From a virus: a stretch of 64,000 nucleotides of DNA. Both the position numbers and the translations under genes were made by a program. Shown in pieces: positions 30,134 to 38,415 of this stretch (position 1 is the first letter of the stretch; each line of letters starts with the position of its first letter). The stretch spans positions 233,726 through 297,725 of IMG/VR virus record IMGVR_UViG_3300023278_002893; one strand, 5' to 3'. The notes under the pieces are model-generated. The model was not told the DNA's origin, searched no databases, and saw only the letters and a list, made by a program, of their open reading frames with translations.

Positions 30134-30988
30134 TTGACACGGGATGTTGACGAGCAGGTTGTAGAAATGAGAACGGTTGGGACGGTAGATTACGTCGATG
30201 AGATCGCTATAAGAATCGTAAAGACATACGCCACTGCCCGTTTCATCCGCGACCGCTTGATGTTTAGAGTATCTTGGACAGAGGAGGACATAGCCCAGGA
30301 AATGATCTTGGGTCTCATGGCGCAAGCCGAAACGGGACACCTACCGGCTATGCTAGGTAAGACCACTCTTGAGAGAAGGTGGATTGATGCCTTCAGAAAG
30401 CTCACTACCGATTTAGAATACCGCCGGGATGGCAACACCAAGCACGACAGGGCAGTTAGAGCAGGAGACGCCCGGCGATATAGTCGAAGCGACTTGGACG
30501 TGATAAGTCCTCAAAAGTTTGATGTCGAGAAAAGCGACAGGCGTGAAACTGCAAACAGGGGGGTGAGTGTTTTGGAATTGCTAGAAGAACAAGAAATACC
30601 CCAGACTCCCGCTGAAGAATTGCGAAAGATGTATGAAGAGGCAGGTGGATGGACGAGAGCATTCCATGATAGCCTGGATATCATCCTCGCGAAGAAGATA
30701 CATGTTGCTGCTCTTAAGCTAGCCAAGGTAAGAAGTACTACGGAAAGAGCAGTTGATGCGGTATTCGAGTGGATCAAGAATCATCCGGGAGAAAATCCCA
30801 CCAGTGAATGGTTGGGTTACGAACTCAACCTTTCGCGTGAAACAGTTATCCGGAGGTTTGCCCGTCTACGTAAGGGAGAAAAGATTACACGCGAACTCGT
30901 CGAAGATAGAGAAAGCCAAACTGAGGATAACGGTCGGGTTCGTGGTCAGTATCGTTATTTTCCCGCCGAAGAAAAACAGGAGAGGTAA
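30134..30988 (+). CDS. sigma-factor-like or HTH transcription regulator (TTG start)
   Basis: 284 residues. Residues 30-100 resemble sigma region 2 (SWTEEDIAQEMILGLM is like the EDLVQEG-GL helix, followed by RRWIDAFRKL), and residues 225-250 form a helix-turn-helix (TSEWLGYELNLSRETVIRRF) in the region-4 position. The middle is long and charged. Could direct host RNA polymerase to phage promoters such as the dispersed elements; that link is inference. TTG start behind AAGGAGCGAGG. Confidence 0.55.
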   Translation: MTRDVDEQVVEMRTVGTVDYVDEIAIRIVKTYATARFIRDRLMFRVSWTEEDIAQEMILGLMAQAETGHLPAMLGKTTLERRWIDAFRKLTTDLEYRRDGNTKHDRAVRAGDARRYSRSDLDVISPQKFDVEKSDRRETANRGVSVLELLEEQEIPQTPAEELRKMYEEAGGWTRAFHDSLDIILAKKIHVAALKLAKVRSTTERAVDAVFEWIKNHPGENPTSEWLGYELNLSRETVIRRFARLRKGEKITRELVEDRESQTEDNGRVRGQYRYFPAEEKQER

Positions 30989-31044
30989 TTAGTACCCAGC
31001 TAGTTGGGCCCCTTCCCCGTAAAAGAAGAAAGGAATGCCGTAAG

Positions 31045-31284
31045 ATGCGGAAGATCATAAGAGTAGGGTTGTTGCTTCTGGTTGTGCTGTCATCTACAGC
31101 CCAGAAGTGCGACGATGGAATGTCGGGAGAGTCCCGCCAAGGTAATGCTGTAGGGGTGAAAGATCACTACAAGCAGATAGATAGACCGGTAAGTGCTGTC
31201 CCTGAGCCCTCAGCTTGGATAATGTTTCTGGCCGGGGGAATCATCATCTACAAGTCAGTTGGGAAAAACAAGAAGAAGGAGTAG
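31045..31284 (+). CDS. exported protein with PEP-CTERM sorting signal
   Basis: 79 residues: signal peptide (MRKIIRVGLLLLVVLSSTA), a 30-residue polar middle with one Cys, then VPEPSAW, a hydrophobic helix (IMFLAGGIIIY) and a Lys-rich tail (KNKKKE). VPEP plus helix plus basic cluster is the tripartite signal cut by exosortase in exopolysaccharide-making Gram-negatives. A phage carrying it implies a host with EpsH-type exosortase. AAGGA before the ATG. Confidence 0.8.
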   Translation: MRKIIRVGLLLLVVLSSTAQKCDDGMSGESRQGNAVGVKDHYKQIDRPVSAVPEPSAWIMFLAGGIIIYKSVGKNKKKE

Positions 31285-31305
31285 CTATGTCCTACTGTGT
31301 AGTAG

Positions 31306-31398
31306 GTGAAGAATTTCAGTAACAACTTCGCATTGATGACCATCGCGATCGGGGTTATTGCCGCAGCGCAGATGGTCAGCTGTATGCGAGGGAATTGA
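31306..31398 (+). CDS. possible 30-residue membrane peptide (GTG start)
   Basis: KNFSNNFALMTIAIGVIAAAQ plus a short basic tail, a single hydrophobic helix. A competing 11-codon ORF with a better ribosome site lies at 31287-31322. Weak. Confidence 0.3.
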   Translation: MKNFSNNFALMTIAIGVIAAAQMVSCMRGN

Positions 31399-31399
31399 T

Positions 31400-31663
31400 A
31401 TGCCGGATCCAAAATCCGAAAGTGAGAAGAAACCCTTCAGAGTAGGTGATGTGTGTGAGTACGTGGGCAGTGATGGCCACTGGAGCAAACGTCACATTAT
31501 CGAAGAGTGCAAGGTTCGCGGCCCCGAATTCTTTGAGTATTGCACCTCGCAGGGTGCGTGGATTCCCCACGAGTGCTTGAAACTCACTGAGGAATCCTCG
31601 GTGGAATCCAGAGCAGAGCTTTGGAGATTGATGGTAGAAGAGTGTGAGGAACTTTCTGAGTGA
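31400..31663 (+). CDS. hypothetical protein
   Basis: 87 residues with a beta-barrel-like middle (RVGDVCEYVGSDGHW ... GAWIPHECL), as in small SH3-like domains, and an acidic helical end. Not recognised. Start by ATG behind GAGGGA. Confidence 0.65.
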   Translation: MPDPKSESEKKPFRVGDVCEYVGSDGHWSKRHIIEECKVRGPEFFEYCTSQGAWIPHECLKLTEESSVESRAELWRLMVEECEELSE

Positions 31664-31673
31664 GAGGAGTACC

Positions 31674-32246
31674 ATGAAAGAAATATTCGGGAATCTGTTC
31701 AAATGTGTGAAAGCCGAAGCCATCTGTATTACCACCAATGGATACGTGAAGAAGAACGGTGGTGTGGTAATGGGACGAGGATGTGCGTTGGAAGCAACCA
31801 AGCGTTGGCCCGGGGTTGAGGATCTGGTAGCACACAGCCTGAGTGGGGGTAAGAACGTCCCGACCCTGCTTACCCTGCCGCAGGAGGAGAATCCAAATAT
31901 CACTCTCCTGCCCACGCCAATGGCCAATTACATCGTTCCGTATCACGTCGTGACCTTCCCTGTGAAGCCAATCAGATGTGGTGGAGACCAGTTGTTGCCC
32001 CGTTTTCAGAACGACAACACCAGCAGGACCTCGGTTCATCCAGGGTGGATGAGCCAAGCCAAACCCTCCCTCATCCAGCACTCTGCGAAGCTCCTGGTTG
32101 AGCTGACAGACAAGCATGGGTGGAGTAGTGTCATCATACCCAAGCCGGGATGCGGAGCTGGTGGCCTCGATTGGAAGGATGTCAAGCCTTTGATAGCCGA
32201 CATTCTGGATGACAGGTTCTATCTGATCACTTTTCCAAAGAGGTAA
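31674..32246 (+). CDS. macro-domain (ADP-ribose binding) protein
   Basis: 190 residues. Macro-domain features: CITTNGYVKKNGGVVMGRGCALEA (ADP-ribose-binding loop 1) and VIIPKPGCGAGGLDW (loop 2). Such proteins bind or hydrolyse ADP-ribose derivatives, ADP-ribosylated targets or ADP-ribose-1''-phosphate. In a phage this could reverse host ADP-ribosylation defence or recycle NAD, which is inference. Start at the ATG behind GAGAGGAG. Confidence 0.82.
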   Translation: MKEIFGNLFKCVKAEAICITTNGYVKKNGGVVMGRGCALEATKRWPGVEDLVAHSLSGGKNVPTLLTLPQEENPNITLLPTPMANYIVPYHVVTFPVKPIRCGGDQLLPRFQNDNTSRTSVHPGWMSQAKPSLIQHSAKLLVELTDKHGWSSVIIPKPGCGAGGLDWKDVKPLIADILDDRFYLITFPKR

Positions 32247-32342
32247 GTAGCAGGCGAGGGAAAATAAGACACACACCCCAGTTAGTAGCCACATAGGATA
32301 CGTGGTCTCAGGAGAGCCCACGTTCTACGAATAGGAGAGGTA

Positions 32343-33569
32343 ATGCCCCAGGTAAAGCTGAACTCAGAACAGAAAGCCGCGCTGGATATCGCGCTCAATA
32401 CCCGTGATCATCTGTTCATCACGGGAGGGCCAGGTACTGGTAAGTCTGTCTTGATGGAGCAAATCATCAGAGGTCTCCGGCGGCAGGGAAAGAGGGTGCG
32501 AGTAGCCGGTCCGACTGGGTTGGCGGCTCTTGCTCTGCGTGGTACTACTCTTGCCCGTTTGTTGGGCACTGGTATTGCTAAGAACACTTCGGAACTGGGT
32601 AGGATGGATATTTCTCGGGCCGAAGAAAATCTACATAAGGTCACTGATCTTATCGTAGATGAGATCAGCATGGTGTCCGGAGACTATCTGAACGTGATGG
32701 ATACCGTAATGAGAGAAGCCACTGGTGAGAAGGAACCCTTCGGAGGAATTCGAATCATCCTCTGCGGTGACTTCCTTCAGCTGCCTCCAGTACATCGACG
32801 TACCGAGCCTGATCCTGAATGGAGATGGGCATTCCAACATCCACTCTTTGCACTGACCAAGAAGATCTCTCTGGTCAAGTCAATGAGACAAGCAGACCCG
32901 CTGGACATCAAGATACTCACCGAGTTGCGTCATGGTATCATCTCCCCTCAGGGCGCTGATGTAATGGCAGACATGGTGGGGCGGCAGCTCAAACTCCCGA
33001 CCGAACTCTATCCCATCAACAAGACAGTGCATGAGATCAACGCCGAGCGATTGGCAGCACTGAAAGGGAAAGAGAAGGTGTATCGAACAGGGTATTCGCC
33101 TGGGAAATACAAGAACGTATTCGTAGATCAGGTTCCCATTGGAGAGAGGGTTGTTCTCAAGGTGGGTGTTCCGGTGATTATTCTAGCGAATAACCCCGCC
33201 CAGAGATACGCCAATGGTTCCCAAGGTGTTGTTGTTTCGATGGATTTTGATCGAGTTCGGGTGAAGCTTTCTGCTAACCGGATGGTCTCGGTTGAGAAGA
33301 AGGTATGGGAAATCACCGATGCGCGAGGTAATCGCATGGGTGAGGTGGAAGGTCTTCCGGTCCATCTCGGATGGGCTGCTACCATTCATCGTGCTCAGGG
33401 TATGACTTTGAACGAGGTGAAGACAGATATATCCAAGTGCTTTGAACCAGGTCAGGCATGTGTTGGTATGTCCAGGACGAGAAGTCTCAGCAACATCTCT
33501 CTCACCGCGCCGGTAACAGAGTTTCAAGTAGATTCAGATGCACTCAAGTTCATGATGAGCATGACATAA
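32343..33569 (+). CDS. PIF1/RecD2-like SF1 DNA helicase
   Basis: 408 residues. Q-motif region LNSEQKAALD, Walker A GGPGTGKS, motif Ia AGPTGLAALAL, Walker B LIVDEISM, motif III CGDFLQLPPV, then a C-terminal SH3-like insert and motif V/VI region (WAATIHRAQGMTL, VGMSRTRS). Unwinds DNA 5'-3', like T4 Dda, in replication initiation or recombination. AGGAGAGG before the ATG. Confidence 0.92.
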   Translation: MPQVKLNSEQKAALDIALNTRDHLFITGGPGTGKSVLMEQIIRGLRRQGKRVRVAGPTGLAALALRGTTLARLLGTGIAKNTSELGRMDISRAEENLHKVTDLIVDEISMVSGDYLNVMDTVMREATGEKEPFGGIRIILCGDFLQLPPVHRRTEPDPEWRWAFQHPLFALTKKISLVKSMRQADPLDIKILTELRHGIISPQGADVMADMVGRQLKLPTELYPINKTVHEINAERLAALKGKEKVYRTGYSPGKYKNVFVDQVPIGERVVLKVGVPVIILANNPAQRYANGSQGVVVSMDFDRVRVKLSANRMVSVEKKVWEITDARGNRMGEVEGLPVHLGWAATIHRAQGMTLNEVKTDISKCFEPGQACVGMSRTRSLSNISLTAPVTEFQVDSDALKFMMSMT

Positions 33570-33578
33570 AGGAGAACC

Positions 33579-33965
33579 ATGAGTATGAAAAGAAATGAAG
33601 GTATTGAGTTCCTGATCGCGCGCGGGCAGACTCGGGAAAATGCCGAGACCTTCATCGACAGCAAGGACATTCAGACCAAGGGTCTCCAACTCCCTCCCGA
33701 ATCAGCCATGGAGGTCATGACGGAACTTACCAAGATGGGCCTACTCGTAGGGCCGGTTCGTTTCTACGTGAAGATCCCCGTCGAACACGAACGTGCCCTG
33801 TTGGGCGCACTCGAAGCCGTCTCGGATGGACCTGTCGCAACCGAGGGTACATTCGATGTAGCGAACATCGGAGAGAATCCGATCGGTGATGAAGCGGCCA
33901 GGCTTGCGGCGGGTTATTCCGGTGATGCCGGATTGGCCGGACTTGACAAGTCGAAGGTGCATTAG
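33579..33965 (+). CDS. hypothetical protein
   Basis: 128 residues: helical N-terminus (IEFLIARGQTRENAETFI), a beta segment with KIPVEHE and an Ala/Gly-rich tail containing GENPIGDEAARLA. The tail resembles the NPF tails of the SSB and the 19034 protein only loosely. C-ending codon bias. AAAGGAG before the first ATG; a second ATG two codons on is possible. Confidence 0.65.
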   Translation: MSMKRNEGIEFLIARGQTRENAETFIDSKDIQTKGLQLPPESAMEVMTELTKMGLLVGPVRFYVKIPVEHERALLGALEAVSDGPVATEGTFDVANIGENPIGDEAARLAAGYSGDAGLAGLDKSKVH

Positions 33966-33967
33966 CC

Positions 33968-34633
33968 ATGAGTGTGGTGATGAGACTACTAATCTATGTG
34001 TTCATCGCCATCGGTTTCATTATGAGGTTTCTACCGAAGCGACGAGGTAGAAGAAGGATACCCCAACCCCCTATGTTCGTCGCGGCGAGACATAGATCAA
34101 CACCGCTTCGGCCTATGCGAGTGCCATGGACTGGTTCGACTGCTACGCGAAGATCAGTAGGATACTGCGAACAGACGGATTGCGAAAACTATGCGAAGGG
34201 AGTATTCCTTCTCAACCACGGCCAGCACTTCTACTGCCCTCGATGTCGAGAACCGGGGCGCATGGTGAGGGAGAGGGGTCACTATGAAGGCAGCTCCAAC
34301 GTCTTCAAGGAAGTGCGCTGCGAGTTCAACTACGACCCACTGAATGACAAGTATCGGGAGATTGGAATCGTACGCGACGACAGCCTTTGGGGAGACCACA
34401 ACGTCTATACGTTGCAATCGCCCCTCATCAAGACCGAGAAGCGGGCGCTCAAAGTGGCCGAGGCGATCCTCGCCAACCTCAACCGAGGGGGCGGGGTTGT
34501 ACAGGGAGAAGTACCTCATACCAATGAAGTAATCCTCTCCTTCGACGATTCACCAGAAGATTTCTCTCGTAAGCTCGCTGTGTTGGCGAAAGAATGGGAG
34601 AACAGTTCAATATCACAAGGAAGAAGAGCATGA
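33968..34633 (+). CDS. membrane protein with zinc ribbon, paralogue of the 46438 gene
   Basis: 221 residues: N-terminal transmembrane helix and Arg-rich stretch, then VGYCEQTDCENYAKG, a CPRC pair and a domain with YTLQSPLIKTEKRALKVAE. The soluble part aligns with the protein at 46438 (VGYCENDKCSDYGKG, YTVQNPLCKTSERAFKIAE). Function unknown. Confidence 0.72.
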   Translation: MSVVMRLLIYVFIAIGFIMRFLPKRRGRRRIPQPPMFVAARHRSTPLRPMRVPWTGSTATRRSVGYCEQTDCENYAKGVFLLNHGQHFYCPRCREPGRMVRERGHYEGSSNVFKEVRCEFNYDPLNDKYREIGIVRDDSLWGDHNVYTLQSPLIKTEKRALKVAEAILANLNRGGGVVQGEVPHTNEVILSFDDSPEDFSRKLAVLAKEWENSSISQGRRA

Positions 34634-34842
34634 GTTTGGTGACCCGTGCCCTGATCTTTGCTGCCGCTCACCACGAGGAGCAGAGGGATCGGGGAGGCAA
34701 TCCCTACATCTGGCATCCAATCCGCGTCGCCCTCTTTCTCCAAAAGAAAGGATATGTAGAGACCTATCAAGCTGTGGCTCTCCTTAGAACTATTCGATCA
34801 GCATCAGAGGATGCGATTGGAAAACAGGTGGCTCCATCGTAG
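34630..34842 (+). pseudogene. truncated HD-domain (SpoT-like) protein
   Basis: 70 residues. The first 48 match the start of SpoT/MESH-type HD hydrolases (ALIFAAAHHEEQRDRGG, NPYIWHPIRVALFL, AVALL) but where the HD motif should follow (ALLHD..ED) the text reads ALLRTIRSASEDA, and the frame stops soon after. The metal-binding HD is lost. Starts by ATGA overlap with the gene before. Probably a remnant; binding without catalysis cannot be excluded. Confidence 0.6.
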
Positions 34843-34949
34843 CCAAAAGAGTCTGGCACGTCGAGTAGAAACACTACGCAGCAAAAGCAAACTAAAGCTG
34901 CGCAATCGCGCTACTCGTTGCAGGGCAATCTTCTATAGAAGGAAAAAGA

Positions 34950-35018
34950 ATGGACATCGCCCGAGGTAGAGCATTCGCCTTTGGCCGACGGATGTACCAC
35001 GAGGAGAATACACCATGA
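34950..35018 (+). CDS. possible 22-residue basic peptide
   Basis: Begins MDIARGRAFAFGRRMY. GAAGGAAAAAG before the ATG. An overlapping ATGA at 35015 could start a 38-codon ORF behind GAGGAG. Weak. The GGTAGAGC segment inside looks tRNA-like but no full cloverleaf forms. Confidence 0.3.
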   Translation: MDIARGRAFAFGRRMYHEENTP

Positions 35019-35087
35019 GACTTATAGCCGCCTCCTACTCAAGCCTGTATGCTCCTCATCCACAAACTATAACCGAAGGATCGAAAG

Positions 35088-35279
35088 ATGAAAGAGGGAG
35101 ACAAGGTATGGTATTCCATACCGGGCGATGAACCAAGGCAGTGGTCGATCACGAAGATTTGGGATACGAACACCGCAGATGGAATGATTGCCTGCCTCTC
35201 AAGGACGGACAAAAGCAAGAGACTCAAAACAGATAGGTGCAATGCGCCATTAGGAGATATCAGTGTCGAAACGAATTGA
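35088..35279 (+). CDS. hypothetical small protein
   Basis: 63 residues beginning MKEGDKVWYSIPGDEP, which looks like a small beta-barrel. Not recognised. The 3' end overlaps the next ORF. Confidence 0.55.
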   Translation: MKEGDKVWYSIPGDEPRQWSITKIWDTNTADGMIACLSRTDKSKRLKTDRCNAPLGDISVETN

Positions 35280-35349
35280 GAGAGTTGAGTTATCCAACGG
35301 GTGGTACTTCCTCGTGAAAGAGGAACTCCAGAGTAATCAAGTAAGATAA
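35263..35349 (+). CDS. 28-residue protein (GTG start)
   Basis: Begins MSKRIERVELSNGWYFLV, beta-type. TTAGGAGATATCA before the GTG, overlapping the previous gene by 17 nt. Confidence 0.45.
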   Translation: MSKRIERVELSNGWYFLVKEELQSNQVR

Positions 35350-35424
35350 TCCTACTAGAATCTCAAAAAAGAAGTGCTGCTGGGTAGTTTCGCGCGTCGG
35401 TAGCCATTCATTAGGAGGTGTCCT

Positions 35425-35868
35425 ATGATGTTCGTAAATGTCTATAACCAAGACCAGGCATGCGAGTTGGAACCTATCGAAGGCACCGCCATGGTATCCA
35501 TCACCTCACCAGGACAACCTGCCCCCTTGAAGGAGGGTTGGGACCCTCTCCTCCGGGTTGAGTTTCACGATATCGTGATACCCAGAGCTGAGATGCCTGT
35601 GCTAGTAGATCCCATCTCTGGTGGGGTTGTCCTCTTCGATGAAGAAATTGCTGAACAAATCGATGCCTTCTGTTGGAAGCACAAAAGGTTGAACTTCATC
35701 ATACATTGTGCAGCTGGTCAGAGTAGATCAGTAGCTGTTGCTATGTTCCTGAAAGATATTTACAAAGCAGAGGTTATACTCCACGCTGTGAAGACTACCG
35801 CGGGCGCCAATGCGCTAGTCCATCGCACACTGATGAGGAAATACTGGGAGGAAAGACTAACGACATGA
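35425..35868 (+). CDS. dual-specificity/tyrosine phosphatase-like protein
   Basis: 147 residues. The active-site loop HCAAGQSRS matches HCxxGxxRS (catalytic Cys and Arg), preceded by a strand (FIIHCA) and followed by a helix, as in DSP phosphatases. A general-acid Asp is not obvious. Would dephosphorylate phospho-Tyr/Ser/Thr, a phospho-lipid or an RNA 5' end; substrate unknown. ATTAGGAGG before the ATG; the leader shares TTTCGCGCGTC...ATTCATTAGGAG with 15167-15206. Confidence 0.8.
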   Translation: MMFVNVYNQDQACELEPIEGTAMVSITSPGQPAPLKEGWDPLLRVEFHDIVIPRAEMPVLVDPISGGVVLFDEEIAEQIDAFCWKHKRLNFIIHCAAGQSRSVAVAMFLKDIYKAEVILHAVKTTAGANALVHRTLMRKYWEERLTT

Positions 35869-36251
35869 GAACACAACAAGTGCGACAAAATGCCACCAAT
35901 AACACGGTAAATATACAGGTTATCTCCCTAGATGAGCTAGATCCGGAGCTGATTGCGGTAGATGATCAACTGAACATTCTCATGGTTAATGATCGCGGGC
36001 AACTTGATTGGGAGACAATCGGGATCATGTTTGGTCCCATGGAGGAAGGAGAGATGATTATCCTCGCCGATCGTGATCTGAATTGGCCCAGATTACTTCC
36101 GCGGATCAACACGACCCTTACTCCCAACATCGTAGCTCGACGGCTGAGGGAGGCAAAAGTAGCTTTCGAAATTGAGGAGGGTTGGGACACTTTCAATCTG
36201 AGCCATCCAGAGGGCGCCATTGTAAATCTCTGGAAAAGCCGCAATCCATAA
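35865..36251 (+). CDS. hypothetical protein
   Basis: 128 residues, alpha/beta, not recognised. ATGA overlap with the phosphatase gene suggests linked expression. Confidence 0.65.
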   Translation: MRTQQVRQNATNNTVNIQVISLDELDPELIAVDDQLNILMVNDRGQLDWETIGIMFGPMEEGEMIILADRDLNWPRLLPRINTTLTPNIVARRLREAKVAFEIEEGWDTFNLSHPEGAIVNLWKSRNP

Positions 36252-36267
36252 GAATAGGGGTATTATT

Positions 36268-36690
36268 TTGTCAGCTCGACGCGACGCCACCAGAGCGAAA
36301 TGGTACAAGAGAGATCGAATCCTCAACACCCGGGAGCATGTAACCAAGAAGGGACGTATCGCCTGCTTGAGGTGTGAGAAGAAGTTCAACTCCGAGCATA
36401 CGACTAACATTCGCCTCTGTCCAAGATGCAAGGGAAGTGATGATTGGGAAGGAAGTGATGCCTCCCATGCCCAGTTTGGAAGCACCAAATACGAAGGGTT
36501 CAAAATCCCCACTGACGCCGAGCACGCTAAGAAGTTGGGAGTGGAGGCACCGAAAAAGCCGGGTCTTGGAAGAGCAACCCGCAGCTTTCAATTGAAAGCG
36601 TCTAAAGCCCGAGCAGAGCTGAACGATAGGGAGAACTTCTGTCGAGAACAGGCGGGGCTGGATCAGATTTCGATGGATCCTTACGAGTAG
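36268..36690 (+). CDS. zinc-ribbon protein (TTG start)
   Basis: 140 residues: basic N-terminus, CLRC and CPRC 19 residues apart (zinc ribbon), then a charged helical C-terminus. Nucleic-acid binding is likely, role unknown. TTG start without a strong ribosome site. Confidence 0.6.
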   Translation: MSARRDATRAKWYKRDRILNTREHVTKKGRIACLRCEKKFNSEHTTNIRLCPRCKGSDDWEGSDASHAQFGSTKYEGFKIPTDAEHAKKLGVEAPKKPGLGRATRSFQLKASKARAELNDRENFCREQAGLDQISMDPYE

Positions 36691-36760
36691 CCAGGGTAGG
36701 GGGGTTTTTCCTTTGTGAAGGGTGGATTTTAGTTTTTCATCTGAAAAAGGAATCCCTATT

Positions 36761-37168
36761 ATGAGTACGAAGCCTTTTAGTAAAGAAATAGCCGGTCATC
36801 TCTGGGAACTGATGCAAGTGACCACAACGAACCGTCGCTTGCACCCCAAGATGCACGAAGGTAGTGTCTTATTCGTAGGATACGCCGATATGATCCTGTC
36901 AGTTGGAGGGATTGACGTTATTGCCCTTCCGGGGAGTAGCATCAAGTTGATCGGGGATCAGATTCATTTTGATCCTAAGCAGGAAAGGGCCAGAGATGGG
37001 AAGCGTTTCTTCCCAGTTTGGTGTCCTATCCTCGCCGAATCGAGAGCAGTCTTCACAGAGTGCCTCAAGAACGATCCGAAAATCATTGAAATGTGCGACC
37101 ATGCCGTTGCCCAGGTGACTCCCGGAACGGCGGCCGCAAACGAAAACCCAAACCCCTTTTTTGGATAA
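36761..37168 (+). CDS. SpoVG/19034-like protein with NPF tail
   Basis: 135 residues: core GSVLFVGYADMILSVGG, GSSIKLIGDQIHF, DGKRFFPVWCP resembles residues 45-110 of the 19034 protein; the end is ANENPNPFFG. Shared fold and an NPF-type tail suggest a paralogue, perhaps nucleic-acid binding. AAAAAGGAA before the ATG, which is preferred over one 13 codons earlier. Confidence 0.65.
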   Translation: MSTKPFSKEIAGHLWELMQVTTTNRRLHPKMHEGSVLFVGYADMILSVGGIDVIALPGSSIKLIGDQIHFDPKQERARDGKRFFPVWCPILAESRAVFTECLKNDPKIIEMCDHAVAQVTPGTAAANENPNPFFG

Positions 37169-37195
37169 AGGGTAGTAAGGAGAGTTGGTAATAAA

Positions 37196-37717
37196 ATGGG
37201 TACCAAAAACTTGGTTCTTGGCGTAGTTGTCTTCGCATACTTGGCGGCGATCGTGGTCCCACTCACCCTCTTTGCGACGTCGCACGCAAGGGCCGAAGAA
37301 ACACCTCAGACATACCATCATTACGTTTCGGAATCGGGAACCCTTTCCTTCACCAACAATGTGGATCGTATCCCCGCGGCGTATAAAGACGCTGCCGTGG
37401 TGAAAAAGTTCGATCCTACGGTTCCCAACCCCCGACACACTCCGGGCGAGGTTTATGAATTTGTGCCGGCGCGTGAACGGTTGAAAGCACGCCTTGATCT
37501 TCTTCAATCTGCGGCTTCGGATCAATCCACGTACAGGGCGGCAGATCCGTGTGCCGGATCAGTGACCGTGCGTCAAGAAAGACGTGATTACCGAGAAAGG
37601 GGGCAACAGCGCAACAGCCTCTTTTACGTTGTGGTCGACCACTGCGGGAACGAAAGATCCGCAACAAGATCAGATCCGAGAGCGCTTATCGTTCCGGGGC
37701 ATCCCGATATTAAGTAA
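37196..37717 (+). CDS. exported DUF4124-like protein
   Basis: 173 residues: Sec signal peptide (residues 1-33, ending SHARA), then HHYVSESGTLSFTNNVDRIP, the usual start of DUF4124 domains in proteobacterial periplasmic proteins, and a polar tail with two Cys. Function unknown; it supports a Gram-negative, proteobacterial-type host. AAGGAGAG before the ATG. Confidence 0.75.
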   Translation: MGTKNLVLGVVVFAYLAAIVVPLTLFATSHARAEETPQTYHHYVSESGTLSFTNNVDRIPAAYKDAAVVKKFDPTVPNPRHTPGEVYEFVPARERLKARLDLLQSAASDQSTYRAADPCAGSVTVRQERRDYRERGQQRNSLFYVVVDHCGNERSATRSDPRALIVPGHPDIK

Positions 37718-37779
37718 ACGGATATCGGAGGCTGCCTCATCCGGGGCAGCTCGCCCGGTTCCCATTCCAGGAGTCATTC

Positions 37780-38280
37780 GTGTCCGGCGAAGATGAAGTT
37801 AGTGGTAAATTGATTCAGCTGAATGTCCATCCAAAGTATCGGGATCCCAGCGCTGATGAACCTCTCAACTTTGACCTCGCACTATCCGAAGAAGAACAGC
37901 GGGATCTCGATGACTTCATGTCGGGAGAGGTGGTGGACTTAGATCTACCCGAGCTGAATGAACCGAGCGCAGCCTGCTACCAAGGAATAGGGAACAGCGC
38001 CTGCTACCTTTGCGTACACTGCGAAGATACTCGGCGATGGTGGGAAAGAATACGCACCACTCTTACCAAAGACTTCGTCTGCACAGCAACCCGACTGGAG
38101 GCCACACGTCATCCCGTCAGCGGAGAAAAAAAATACCTGGAAAGAGTAAGGGGAGCACTCGGCTGGGTAGATGCATTGGTAGATGTCCCACATCAGCTTT
38201 GTCAGGCACTAAATCCGGATGGACATTGTCCTGAGTTTCTTTTGAGTCTCCCAAAGAGCAGGCGATCCGAGAAGGAATAA
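37780..38280 (+). CDS. hypothetical Cys-rich protein (GTG start)
   Basis: 166 residues: acidic N-terminal 60 residues, then CYQG, CYLCVHC, later single Cys residues and PVSGEK, which could form a metal or Fe-S site. Not recognised. TTCCAGGAG before the GTG. Confidence 0.65.
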   Translation: MSGEDEVSGKLIQLNVHPKYRDPSADEPLNFDLALSEEEQRDLDDFMSGEVVDLDLPELNEPSAACYQGIGNSACYLCVHCEDTRRWWERIRTTLTKDFVCTATRLEATRHPVSGEKKYLERVRGALGWVDALVDVPHQLCQALNPDGHCPEFLLSLPKSRRSEKE

Positions 38281-38284
38281 CTAA

Positions 38285-38307
38285 GGTTGTTTCTTCATTT
38301 GTTGATC
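38285..38307 (+). repeat. dispersed element, extended copy
   Basis: GGTTGTTTCTTCATTTGTTGATC. The 15 bases before it (GAAGGAATAACTAAG) also match those before the copy at 39554, so the repeat is longer here. Confidence 0.65.
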
Positions 38308-38308
38308 A

Positions 38309-38364
38309 CATTTCTGAGTGCGTTACATGGACGCACTGAGAAAGAATCCACTAGGGATTCTTTT
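38309..38364 (+). promoter_or_regulatory. hairpin-rich leader
   Basis: GAGTGCG/CGCACT within TTTC/GAAA, then AGAATCC/GGATTCT followed by TTTTC. Lies between the element at 38285 and the GTG of the next gene; attenuator or processed leader. Confidence 0.45.
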
Positions 38365-38415
38365 CATACCGAGGATATCTTAGGATATTCTCTCAAGAGC
38401 ACGTAGGAGATATCA

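Noticed and set aside
34955-35010. tRNA-like GGTAGAGC and anticodon-like arm
   Set aside because: No pairing acceptor stem and no T arm; an ORF with a ribosome site covers it.
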